Shown: in pieces, positions 35,550 through 43,281 of the stretch
How the letters are laid out: every line of letters begins with the position of its first letter
Position numbering within the stretch: position 1 is the stretch's first letter
Assembly (NCBI RefSeq): GCF_014651715.1
Contig: NZ_BMXK01000001.1
Coordinates: 124,001 to 188,000 of the forward strand
Source of the DNA: Zhihengliuella salsuginis
GTDB taxonomy: Bacteria > Actinomycetota > Actinomycetes > Actinomycetales > Micrococcaceae
Direction: 5' to 3'
Length of the DNA stretch: 64,000 nucleotides
Made by a program: the position numbers and the translations under genes
The notes under the pieces: model-generated
The model's input: the letters and a program-made list of their open reading frames with translations, nothing else
Databases searched by the model: none
What the model was told of the DNA's origin: nothing

Positions 35550-36668
35550 ATGATCGAGTTGTCCGCCGCCGAGGCCCGCCGGGCCGTCGTCAACGCCCAC
35601 TTCGCCCCGGAGGCGGCCGACGCGCTCGACGTCCTGCGCAACGAGCGGCTGATCCAGCTGGACGGCATCAGCCGCGTCGACAAGGCCCACCGGCTGGCGG
35701 CGTCGGCCCGCCTGCCGGCCCGACGCCCGGCGTCAGCGTACGACGACGCCCTCTGGGACGCGCGCGAGGCGGTGTCGTTCGAGACCTTCACGGACGTGGC
35801 GTGCCTCTTCCCGATCGAGGACTGGCCGCTCTTCGAGCTCTCCCGGCAGCGGTTCCGCGACCACTTCGCCGCGAAGGGGTCGACTCCGCCGGCCGAGCTG
35901 AAGCGGGACATCCTGCGCATCGTCGCCGGTGCAGAGGGCGGCGCGACGATCGGCGACATCGAGGACGGCGGCCCGCGCGGCGGCAGCTGGGGGTGGAGCG
36001 AACGCCAGAAGGCCGCCGAGTTCATGCTCTGGTGCGGCGAGCTCGTGTGCACGCGGCGGACGGGCATCAAGCGGCTCTTCGACCTGCCCGAGTCCCGCAT
36101 CCCGACCCACCTCTTCGAGGCGAGGCCGCACCGCGAGAAGATGCTGACCGGGCTCGTGGCGTCCGCCCTGCGGGCGCTCGGCGTCGCCACGGTCCCCGAC
36201 CTGCGCCGGCACTACCGCTTGAGCACCGAGGAGGTGCAGACGGGGCTGGAAGGCGCCGGCGCCGTCGTCGTGCAGGTCGACGGGTGGGGCGAGGACGCGT
36301 ACAGCCTCGGCGAGCCGGACACGGCGGCCGTCGCGACCACGCCGACGCGGGGCAGCCGGCTGATCGGGCCGTTCGACAACCTGCTGCGCAACCGCAAGCG
36401 GGCGGCGCGGATCTTCGGCTACGAATACCTGTTCGAGGCCTACGTGCCCCAGGCCAAGCGGCAGTACGGGGCGTACGTGATGTCCGTGCTGCACGGGGAC
36501 CGGTTCGTCGGCCGTGCCGACGCCCAGCGCACGGGCCGGGACGTGAACCTGTGGCGCGTGTTCGGCGAGGACGGGGCGCCGCAGCGCAGCGTGAGAGCCG
36601 CGGCGCGGCGCGGCGGGACGCACCTGGCGCGGCAATTGGGAGGAGAACTGAGGATGGGGGAATCATGA
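35550..36668 (+). CDS. YcaQ/AlkX-like DNA glycosylase (winged-helix)
   Basis: 372 residues of the HTH_42 (PF06224) family. The Q-x-D motif Gln36-Leu-Asp38 (LIQLDGIS) matches the catalytic motif described for YcaQ/AlkX interstrand-crosslink glycosylases. FPIEDWPLFELSRQRF and RKRAARIFGYEYLFEAYVP are family blocks. Predicted to excise alkylated or crosslinked bases. Overlaps the next gene by four bases (ATGA). Confidence 0.85.
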   Translation: MIELSAAEARRAVVNAHFAPEAADALDVLRNERLIQLDGISRVDKAHRLAASARLPARRPASAYDDALWDAREAVSFETFTDVACLFPIEDWPLFELSRQRFRDHFAAKGSTPPAELKRDILRIVAGAEGGATIGDIEDGGPRGGSWGWSERQKAAEFMLWCGELVCTRRTGIKRLFDLPESRIPTHLFEARPHREKMLTGLVASALRALGVATVPDLRRHYRLSTEEVQTGLEGAGAVVVQVDGWGEDAYSLGEPDTAAVATTPTRGSRLIGPFDNLLRNRKRAARIFGYEYLFEAYVPQAKRQYGAYVMSVLHGDRFVGRADAQRTGRDVNLWRVFGEDGAPQRSVRAAARRGGTHLARQLGGELRMGES

Positions 36669-37168
36669 GTGCACCGGATTGGCGGCGCCTGGTCGCCGTG
36701 CTGGCGAGCCAGGACCAGCGCGAAGTGCTCGCGCACCTGCTGCTCGGGCAGGACCCGGAACCCGCGCTGGCCGCGCTGAAGCCCAAGGTCAGGACGAAGA
36801 CGCGGGCCGCGCTCCTCGCCTCCGAGGTGGTCGACGCGGACGACGACGGCCGGCTCGCCCTGCGCGCCGGGGCCTTCAAGGCGATGCTTGCCGCGTCCGC
36901 GCCGGCGCGACCGGAGGGGATCGAGCGGTTCCGCGACGGGCGGCGGATCGTGCAGTTCCCCGCGAACGCGACCGAACGGTTCGAGCTGCTGGAGCGCGTC
37001 GCCGAGGAGGCGATGCGGCCCGGCGAGGAGCTCTCCGAGCGCGACATCAACGAGCGGCTGGCCGCGTTCCACGAGGACACCGCGCTCGTGCGCCGCTACC
37101 TCGTGGACCACGGGCTGATCCGGCGGAGCCCGGACGGCGCCGTCTACGTCCGTGACGGACGGAACTGA
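36665..37168 (+). CDS. DUF2087-domain protein
   Basis: 167 residues. N-terminal half resembles a small helical ArsR-like domain (VLASQDQREVLAHLLLGQ); the C-terminal half (about 95-165) is a DUF2087 domain (RRIVQFPANATERFELLERVAE, LSERDINERLAAFHEDTALVRRYLVDHGLI). DUF2087 proteins are often annotated as transcriptional regulators. Coupled to the YcaQ-like gene, so it may control or assist it. Confidence 0.8.
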   Translation: MSAPDWRRLVAVLASQDQREVLAHLLLGQDPEPALAALKPKVRTKTRAALLASEVVDADDDGRLALRAGAFKAMLAASAPARPEGIERFRDGRRIVQFPANATERFELLERVAEEAMRPGEELSERDINERLAAFHEDTALVRRYLVDHGLIRRSPDGAVYVRDGRN

Positions 37169-37187
37169 CGGCTGCGCGGCGCGGCGC

Positions 37188-37193
37188 TAGGCT
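37188..37193 (+). promoter_or_regulatory. TAGGCT -10 element, leaderless phosphatase gene
   Basis: TAGGCT, six bases, ATG at 37200; no ribosome site. Confidence 0.6.
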
Positions 37194-37199
37194 GAAGCC

Positions 37200-37751
37200 A
37201 TGGCTAATCGACTGGTGATGGTGCGGCACGGGCAGACCGACTGGAACGCCGAGGGCCGGCTGCAAGGCCAGGTCGACATCCCCCTGAACGGGACCGGGCG
37301 CGCGCAGGCACGCGACGCGATCGGCGAGATGCACGCCCTCGGACTGGAATCGGGAGGCTGGGACATGGTCGTCTCCTCCCCGCTGGGACGCGCCGCCGAG
37401 ACCGCCCGGATCATCGCCGACGGGCTCGCGCTGCCCATCGGGGAGACGGACGCCGGGCTCCTCGAGCGCTCGTTCGGCACCTCCGAGGGCGTCGAGGCGT
37501 GGGGGCTGACCGACGAGGAGAAGGCCGGGATCTTCGCCGTGGCGGAGCCGGAGGACGAGGTGGCCGGCCGCGGCATCGACGCGCTGCGCCGCATCGCGCA
37601 GCTGTACCCGGGGCAGAACGTCCTGGTGGTCGCGCACGGCACGCTCATCCGCCTGACGGTGGACGCGCTCACCGGTACCGAGTGCCCGCGCCTGGACAAC
37701 TGCGAGGCCGTCGAGGTCGACACGGCACTGATCGCCGAACCGGCGGTCTGA
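37200..37751 (+). CDS. Histidine phosphatase family protein
   Basis: 183 residues. The phosphohistidine motif VRHGQTDWNAEGRLQG starts at residue 8, catalytic His9; second His in VVAHGTLIRL (~143). The pattern fits the phosphoglycerate mutase-like/RNase H-associated acid phosphatases of actinobacteria. Substrate unknown. Leaderless-type promoter. Stands alone between two short intergenic gaps. Confidence 0.88.
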   Translation: MANRLVMVRHGQTDWNAEGRLQGQVDIPLNGTGRAQARDAIGEMHALGLESGGWDMVVSSPLGRAAETARIIADGLALPIGETDAGLLERSFGTSEGVEAWGLTDEEKAGIFAVAEPEDEVAGRGIDALRRIAQLYPGQNVLVVAHGTLIRLTVDALTGTECPRLDNCEAVEVDTALIAEPAV

Positions 37752-37797
37752 ATCGCGCCGGTTCCGACTCGCCGTGGCTCCGGGGCGGGCGCCGGGC

Positions 37798-37803
37798 TAG
37801 GGT
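37798..37803 (+). promoter_or_regulatory. TAGGGT -10 element, leaderless lipoprotein gene
   Basis: TAGGGT, six bases, ATG at 37810. This supports the upstream of two possible starts. Confidence 0.6.
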
Positions 37804-37809
37804 GACATC

Positions 37810-38394
37810 ATGAGTCACCGACAGGCCCCGAGGGCCGCCATGACTGAGCGTATCCGCCGTCGGAGCGCAGGTGCCGCCGCTCTGCTGGCCGCGACGGCGC
37901 TCGCCGGGTGTTCCGGCGGAGCCGGGCCCGAGCCCTCGACCGCCCCCGTCTCCGATTCGACCTACGACGCCGCCATGGAGGCGTTCGGGTACGCGCGGGC
38001 CGACGACGGGTGGACGCGGGCGTCCTACGCCTCCGTGGTCCTGGGCGGAACAGCCGCAGTGTGGTCCGGCGGGGCGGAGGATGGAGCGGTCCGCACCGAC
38101 CAGGACGGTCCCGTTCTGGCCGCCGGCGACTACTACTTCGAGCTCAAGTGCTACGGCGTCGAGATCCCCGGCGACGGCGTCTCCGTCACGTGGGACGTGG
38201 CCTTCGGCGAGGATCCCGCGGTGGCGGAAACCGCCGGCTTGAGCTGTCCGGCGGGCGAGGTGACCACCGCGCTGAGTCCCGTCGACGTGGCGGAGCCGCA
38301 GAACGGCCTCCGCATCGAGGTCGCGCCTCTCGACGGCGTCACCGCCGTCGTCGACTACGCGGTCTACGAGGGCGAGATGCCGCCCCAGGAGTGA
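37810..38394 (+). CDS. Putative lipoprotein
   Basis: 194 residues. Arg-rich N-terminus, hydrophobic stretch and lipobox LAGC (Cys36) mark a lipid-anchored exported protein. The mature part is acidic, with Cys117 and Cys152 possibly paired, predicted to be beta-rich. No family recognised. Two ATGs are possible (37810, 37840); the -10 spacing favours 37810, although Met11 leads more directly into the signal peptide. Confidence 0.65.
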   Translation: MSHRQAPRAAMTERIRRRSAGAAALLAATALAGCSGGAGPEPSTAPVSDSTYDAAMEAFGYARADDGWTRASYASVVLGGTAAVWSGGAEDGAVRTDQDGPVLAAGDYYFELKCYGVEIPGDGVSVTWDVAFGEDPAVAETAGLSCPAGEVTTALSPVDVAEPQNGLRIEVAPLDGVTAVVDYAVYEGEMPPQE

Positions 38395-38443
38395 GTGGAG
38401 CCCGGGCCGCTGCCGGCGCGGAGGCGGCCGCCGCGGGCCGCGA

Positions 38444-38869
38444 TCAGCGCTTGGCGGCCTTGCGCTGGCGCCGCTTCTGGGCCTTCAGGGCGATGATGCG
38501 CCCCGCCCCGGCCAGGGCCACGATGATGCCGCCGGCGACCGCCGCGGCGAGGACAGTCAGGCCTACGTTCACGGTGCCCTCCCACGCGAAATAGCGCAGC
38601 GTGGTGGTGTCCTGGTTCTGCGCGATGAAGATGATCAGCAGGATGAGCACGAGCAGCGAGAAGATCGTCGTCGTCCAGATGGCGCCCGAGCGGGTCGTCG
38701 TCATCCGGTCCTGGTAGTCCTCGGACGCCGGCGTCTCCTGCTTGGTCGGTGCGAGCTCGACCTCGGGGGTTGCGGAGTCGGCGGGCACCACGTCCGACGC
38801 GGTGTCCTTCGGCGACTCGATGTCCCCGGTGGTGTCCCGGTGCTCCGGCTTGGGCTCCTTGGTGGCCAT
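38444..38869 (-). CDS. LapA-like (DUF1049) membrane protein
   Basis: 141 residues: acidic cytoplasmic N-terminus (1-58), membrane helix ~64-83 (IFSLLVLILLIIFIAQNQ), a short loop, a second helix ~100-122 and a basic tail RRQRKAAKR. The AQN-Q pattern at the end of helix 1 is that of LapA/DUF1049. Role unknown; the family is tied to membrane or lipopolysaccharide assembly in proteobacteria. GGAAGAAG precedes the ATG. Confidence 0.75.
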   Translation of the reverse strand: MATKEPKPEHRDTTGDIESPKDTASDVVPADSATPEVELAPTKQETPASEDYQDRMTTTRSGAIWTTTIFSLLVLILLIIFIAQNQDTTTLRYFAWEGTVNVGLTVLAAAVAGGIIVALAGAGRIIALKAQKRRQRKAAKR

Positions 38870-39040
38870 CTTCTTCCTCCCGTGACGAGTCGACGTGTCC
38901 GCCTGGCGCGGCCCCTTCCACTGATGAAACTACACGTCAAGTGGGCTTGGGGCCATGTGCTGCCGGCGCCTGTCACCTAGTGTTGTGAAAAAGTTTGCAG
39001 ACGGACCTCACGCCGGGCCGTCGGCAGTCGTCTACAGGGT

Positions 39041-39568
39041 GTGAGGAATGTGAACCAGAGTGCACCGCGGGACGGCCTGCCGCCGTTCGAGCGCGTCGTC
39101 GAGCGGCACGGCGTCGCCGTGCTGCGCCTGTGCCGGGCGCTGGTCGGCACCCAGGAAGCCGACGACGTCTGGCAGGACGCGTTCCTCGCCGCCCTGCGCG
39201 CCTACGGCGGGTTGGACCCGTCGGCCAATCTCGAGGCGTGGCTCGTGCGCATCGCCCGCAACAAGGCGGTCGACCACCTGCGGGCCGCCGGCCGCCGCCC
39301 GGACCCCGTCGAGGCGCTGGAGTACGACGACGGCGCGCACTCGGGCGGGCGCGGCGGTGCCGACGAGGACACCGGCGTCTGGGACGAGGTCGCCCGCCTG
39401 CCCGAGAAGCAGCGCAAGGTGATCGCCTACCGCTACCTCGGCGGACTGACCTACGCCCAGATCGCCGACATCATGGGCGGAAGCACCGACTCGGCCCGAC
39501 GCGCCTCGGCCGACGGCATCGCCAAACTCAGAAGTACCGAGCTGAACGCCGGGAGGAACCCGAAATGA
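39041..39568 (+). CDS. ECF sigma factor heading an alkylation-repair operon
   Basis: 175 residues: region 2 at ~15-80 (VVERHGVAVLRLCRALVG, EADDVWQDAFLAAL, WLVRIARNKAVDHLR), region 4 at ~118-165 (VARLPEKQRKVIAYRYLGGLTYAQIADIMGG). No anti-sigma gene adjoins. GTG at 39041 is used; a second GTG at 39050 is possible. The stop overlaps the ogt start, and ogt overlaps alkB, so the sigma is cotranscribed with two direct-reversal repair genes. It probably activates its own operon. Confidence 0.88.
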   Translation: MRNVNQSAPRDGLPPFERVVERHGVAVLRLCRALVGTQEADDVWQDAFLAALRAYGGLDPSANLEAWLVRIARNKAVDHLRAAGRRPDPVEALEYDDGAHSGGRGGADEDTGVWDEVARLPEKQRKVIAYRYLGGLTYAQIADIMGGSTDSARRASADGIAKLRSTELNAGRNPK

Positions 39569-40167
39569 ACTCCACCGCCGAAGACACTGTGCGCGTCGGC
39601 CTGCTGAAGGCGCGCCTGGCCACGACCGCCGCCGAGCGCGGGGACCTCGACGTCGCCTACCGGGTGGTGGACTCGCCCGTCGGCCCCCTGCTCCTCGCCG
39701 CCACCGGGGCGGGACTCGTGCGGGTCGCCTTCGCGAGCGAGGACCACGACGCCGTCCTCGAGACCCTCGGACGCAGGATCAGCCCGCGCATCCTGAACGC
39801 GCCGGCCCGCCTCGACCCCGTCGCGGAACAGCTCGACGCCTACTTCGCCGGCAGCCGGCGCTCCTTCGACCTCCCCGTGGACTTCGCGCTCTCCTCCGCC
39901 TTCCGGCGGACCGTCCAGGAGCACCTGCCGGACATCGCGTACGGCCGCACCGCGACCTACAAGGAGGTGGCAGAACTCGTGGGCAACCCCAAGGCGGTGC
40001 GCGCGGTCGGCACGGCCTGCGCCACCAACCCGCTGCCCGTCGTCGTCCCCTGCCACCGCGTCCTGCGCAGCGACGGCGGGCTCGGCGGGTACCTCGGCGG
40101 GCTGGACGCCAAGACCACTCTGCTGGAGCTAGAGGGCGCGCTCGGCGAGGACGCCGGCCGTGGGTGA
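39565..40167 (+). CDS. ogt: Methylated-DNA-protein-cysteine methyltransferase
   Basis: 200 residues. The active-site motif PCHRV puts the acceptor cysteine at residue 163; TYKEVAELVGNPKAVRAVGTACATNP is the helix-turn-helix DNA-binding block and GLGGYLGGLDAK the C-terminal signature. Removes methyl groups from O6-methylguanine in a suicide reaction. Only the Ogt part is present; there is no Ada N-terminal methyl-sensor domain. Overlaps both neighbours. Confidence 0.94.
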   Translation: MNSTAEDTVRVGLLKARLATTAAERGDLDVAYRVVDSPVGPLLLAATGAGLVRVAFASEDHDAVLETLGRRISPRILNAPARLDPVAEQLDAYFAGSRRSFDLPVDFALSSAFRRTVQEHLPDIAYGRTATYKEVAELVGNPKAVRAVGTACATNPLPVVVPCHRVLRSDGGLGGYLGGLDAKTTLLELEGALGEDAGRG

Positions 40168-40864
40168 GGGGCCCGCACTGTTCGACGCCGACTTCGGCGG
40201 CGGGGGCCCGCGCGAGGTCGCGCCCGGGGCGGTGCACGTGCCCGGGTGGCTCGACCTCCGCGCCCAGCACTGGATCGCCGAGCAGTTCCGCGCATGGGCG
40301 TCCGGCCCCGTCCCGCCCCGCGGCGCCAAGGTGCGGGGCCACGAGATGTCGGTCAAGACCGTCTGCCTCGGCTGGCACTGGCAGCCCTACAAGTACACGC
40401 GCGAAGCCACGGACGTGAACGGCAACCGCGTGCTCGACGTGCCCGACTGGATGGTGCGCATGGGCCGGAAGGCGCTCGCCGACGTCGCCTGGCGTACACC
40501 GTGGGACGCGGGGCGGAGCGCCCCCGACTACGCCCCGGACACGGCGCTGGCGAACTTCTACGACGAGTCCGCCAGGATGGGCATGCACCAGGACAGGGAC
40601 GAGCGCTCCCTCGCGCCGGTCGTGTCGGTCTCCATCGGCGACGCCTGCACGTTCCGATTCGGCAACACCGAGAACCGGAACAAGCCGCATCAGGACGTGA
40701 CGCTGGCGTCGGGGGACCTGTTCGTCTTCGGCGGTCCGGCGCGGCTCGCCTACCACGGGGTCACCCGGGTCCTCCCGGGCACCGCGCCCGCCGGGTGCGG
40801 GGTGGCCGGTGGCCGGATCAACATCACGTTGCGCGAGACGGGGCTCGACGGCCGAGGCACCTGA
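40160..40864 (+). CDS. alkB: AlkB-type 2-oxoglutarate/Fe(II) dioxygenase
   Basis: 234 residues. Iron ligands His143, Asp145 (MHQDRDE) and His199 (AYHGV), and the 2-oxoglutarate/product motif RxNxTxR at Arg219-Arg225. Oxidatively demethylates 1-methyladenine and 3-methylcytosine in DNA or RNA, releasing formaldehyde. GTG start at 40160 overlaps ogt by eight bases. Third gene of the sigma-ogt-alkB operon. Confidence 0.94.
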   Translation: MGEGPALFDADFGGGGPREVAPGAVHVPGWLDLRAQHWIAEQFRAWASGPVPPRGAKVRGHEMSVKTVCLGWHWQPYKYTREATDVNGNRVLDVPDWMVRMGRKALADVAWRTPWDAGRSAPDYAPDTALANFYDESARMGMHQDRDERSLAPVVSVSIGDACTFRFGNTENRNKPHQDVTLASGDLFVFGGPARLAYHGVTRVLPGTAPAGCGVAGGRINITLRETGLDGRGT

Positions 40865-40954
40865 CGGGCCGATGGACAGCCCGGGGACCCTGTGGTTCTC
40901 TGGAACGAGAGGCCGGGCCGCCCCGCAAGGCGCCCGCGGAACGAGGAGGCGCAG

Positions 40955-41317
40955 GTGCCGGAACAGGCCTACCGGACGCTGTCGGCGTTCTGCCTGGCCG
41001 GCGTCCTGGCGGGCATCGCCGCCCGGCCGAGCCTCGGCTGGGGCGGGGCGCTCACCGGCATCGTCGCCTGCGTCGTCGTGATCCTGGTCGTCAAGCCGCG
41101 CGACCCGGAGCAGCGGAGGATCTACCTCCGCCCCGGCGAGAACATCGGGCGCTGGGCGCTGTTCCTCCCCGTGTGCGGGAGCCTCAGCACCCTCATCGGC
41201 GGTTTCACGGAGGGCAGCACGAACTTCGCCGTCTCCATCCTCCTGTTCGTCGGCTACATGGCCGCCGGCCAGCGCTACTTCCTGGCCGTCGAGGAGGCCG
41301 ACCGGCGGGCCGAGTGA
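40955..41317 (+). CDS. Small membrane protein
   Basis: 120 residues with three to four membrane segments (about 8-25, 30-45, 68-84, 92-108) and an acidic C-terminus (VEEADRRAE). GTG at 40955 was chosen because AGGAGG lies at 40944-40949; the frame is open upstream to 40892. No family recognised. Tandem with the next small membrane protein. Confidence 0.6.
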   Translation: MPEQAYRTLSAFCLAGVLAGIAARPSLGWGGALTGIVACVVVILVVKPRDPEQRRIYLRPGENIGRWALFLPVCGSLSTLIGGFTEGSTNFAVSILLFVGYMAAGQRYFLAVEEADRRAE

Positions 41318-41363
41318 CACGCGCCATGCGGTAGCGTGGTCCCGTTCTCGACGAAGGGCAGAC

Positions 41364-41768
41364 ATGTCACCCAGGGCCTACCGATACGCGTCCAGCGCCA
41401 GCTACGCCGTGGCGATGGCGGTCATCGCGCTCATGCCATCGATCGGGAAGACCGCCACGTTCGTCGTCGCGGGGCTGGCCCTCGCCGTGGTCGTGGCGGT
41501 GCCTCTGGCCGATCGGGCGGTGCGCGAACGGTATGCGAATCCCGGCCTCCACGCCGGAGACGGCCTGCTGCTGCCCTTCGCCGTGGCGATCGCCGCGACC
41601 TTCATCGCCCGCAGCGACCCCGGGATCTGGAACATCGGGCTGGGCCTGCTGACCCTCGTGGTCGGCTACTTCATGGGGTTGAGCTTCTGGCGGCAGGCGC
41701 TCGACCGCGCCGAGAAGGCCCGGGAAGCCGATAACGCCCGCGAAGCCGAGCCGGACGGCGGCCACTAG
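41364..41768 (+). CDS. Small membrane protein
   Basis: 134 residues, four predicted membrane segments in two hairpins and a charged C-terminal helix (RQALDRAEKAREADNAREAE). TAGCGT at 41332-41337 is a possible -10 and GAAGGGCAG precedes the ATG. No family recognised. Confidence 0.6.
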   Translation: MSPRAYRYASSASYAVAMAVIALMPSIGKTATFVVAGLALAVVVAVPLADRAVRERYANPGLHAGDGLLLPFAVAIAATFIARSDPGIWNIGLGLLTLVVGYFMGLSFWRQALDRAEKAREADNAREAEPDGGH

Positions 41769-41783
41769 AGAGGCCGCCCGCAG

Positions 41784-43172
41784 TTATCCGCCGAGCAGCT
41801 CTTCGACCGGCTCGAGCAGGGAACCGGCCGGATCCGTGCTCGGGGCGACCGTGGATTCGACCGCCGGTTCGGCTGACGGCGACTCGGACGCCGGCGCTGA
41901 GACCTGCGTCGGTTCGCTCGGGGGCTCGGGTTCGGGAGTCGGTTCCGGGGCGGGCTGCGACGACGGCGCCGGAGACGTCGCCGGTGCCGTGCTCGGCTCG
42001 GCTGGTTCGGTCGGCACCGGGGTGCTGCTCTGCGTCGGCGAGGGCTCCGTCGGCGTGGGCGTTGGTTCCGGTGCCGGCTTGGTCGGAGTCGGTGTCGGTG
42101 ACGGGGAGGGTGTCGGTTTCGGCGAAGGCGACGGCACCGGTGTTCCCGACGGCTCGGGCTTCGGCTTCGGAGACTCGGTCGGCGTCGGCGTCGGTTTGGG
42201 CTTGGGCGTCGGCTTGGGCTCCGGAGACTTGCTGGGCGACGGCGACGGTGTCGCGGTGGCCTTGTCGCCGGGTGCGGGCGTCTCCGAGGGCTTCGGTGCG
42301 GTGGAGCCCGCCGGAACCAGCGGGGCCGGCTCGTCCGTGGCGGGATCGCGCGGCGGGTTGATCGAGTCCCGCAGCCGCTCGCGCTCCTCGGGCGACAGCG
42401 GCACCGGCTGTCCCGGAACGCGCGGGACGAAGTAGGCCGGATCGGTCCAGCGGCCGTCGCGGTAGACCTCGAAGTGGACGTGGCAGCCGGTCGAGTTCCC
42501 GGTGGTCCCGGCCAGCGCGATCAGGTCGCCCTGCCGCACCTTGTCGCCGACCTTGGCCACCAGACGCGAGTTGTGGCTGTACGCGGTCTCGATGCCGCTG
42601 CCGTGGTCGATGCGCACGCGGTATCCGGAGTGCCCGGCCCATGCCGACTGCGTGACGGTGCCCGCCTCCGAGGCGCGGACCGGGGTGCCGCACGACACAG
42701 CGTAATCCTGGCCGATGTGGATGTGCGAACCGGGTCCCGTCGGGTTCTTCCGCCACCCGAAGAGGCTGGTCAACCGGAACGACGCGACCGGGTGCGCGAG
42801 TTTCAGTTCTCCGGGAAGCCCCGCGTCGGCGCCCTGCCAGTCGACTGCGGCGGCGGCAGTGGACCTCACCGATTCGCCGTCGGCCGCGCTGCCGTCGGCG
42901 AGGATCTCCGGGCGCTCGGCGCTCAGCTTCCCGTCCGTCCCCACGATCACCGGGGCGACGGTGAACGGGTCCGGGTCGGGCGGGATGTCGACGCCTGCGG
43001 TCGCCGTCTCGCGCGGCGGTTCGAGCGAGATGCCCACCGCCTGCGGTCCGGAGAGCGCGGCCAGCGAGAGCCCCAGGATGGCGAACGTCGAGACGCTCCG
43101 AGCTGTGACCAGAGGCGGACGCGCATGACGGCCGCTTCGACGTGCAGGATCCGACCTCGAGGAGTCCGCCAT
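41784..43172 (-). CDS. M23 family peptidase with Pro/Thr/Ser-rich tail
   Basis: 462 residues. N-terminal signal anchor ~25-48, a linker, and a LytM/M23 zinc peptidase domain at 125-250: zinc ligands in HIGQD (His152, Asp156) and HVHFE (His231, His233). From ~290 to the end is a low-complexity PTPTPS/PEPKP tail, likely spanning the cell wall. Predicted to cut peptidoglycan crosslinks. An upstream ATG at 43223 is possible; I chose 43172 because AAGGGATAACC gives ribosome spacing and the basic N-region starts there. Confidence 0.85.
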   Translation of the reverse strand: MADSSRSDPARRSGRHARPPLVTARSVSTFAILGLSLAALSGPQAVGISLEPPRETATAGVDIPPDPDPFTVAPVIVGTDGKLSAERPEILADGSAADGESVRSTAAAAVDWQGADAGLPGELKLAHPVASFRLTSLFGWRKNPTGPGSHIHIGQDYAVSCGTPVRASEAGTVTQSAWAGHSGYRVRIDHGSGIETAYSHNSRLVAKVGDKVRQGDLIALAGTTGNSTGCHVHFEVYRDGRWTDPAYFVPRVPGQPVPLSPEERERLRDSINPPRDPATDEPAPLVPAGSTAPKPSETPAPGDKATATPSPSPSKSPEPKPTPKPKPTPTPTESPKPKPEPSGTPVPSPSPKPTPSPSPTPTPTKPAPEPTPTPTEPSPTQSSTPVPTEPAEPSTAPATSPAPSSQPAPEPTPEPEPPSEPTQVSAPASESPSAEPAVESTVAPSTDPAGSLLEPVEELLGG

Positions 43173-43249
43173 GGTTATCCCTTGCCCAACTGATGGTGCC
43201 CGAAAATAACGATCTGACATCAACGCTAGTCACATTTCGGACTCCTGAA

Positions 43250-43271
43250 CAGAGTTTCCCGGCAAACTCTG
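43250..43271 (-). terminator. Hairpin after acs
   Basis: Perfect 8-bp stem CAGAGTTT / AAACTCTG with a 6-base loop, 10 bases beyond the acs stop on the minus strand. Weak. Confidence 0.45.
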
Positions 43272-43281
43272 AGGAAAGGTG

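Noticed and set aside
42000-42350. Repetitive DNA in the M23 peptidase gene that looked like a tandem repeat array or CRISPR.
   Set aside because: It is irregular, has no spacers, and simply encodes the Pro/Thr/Ser/Lys-rich tail.
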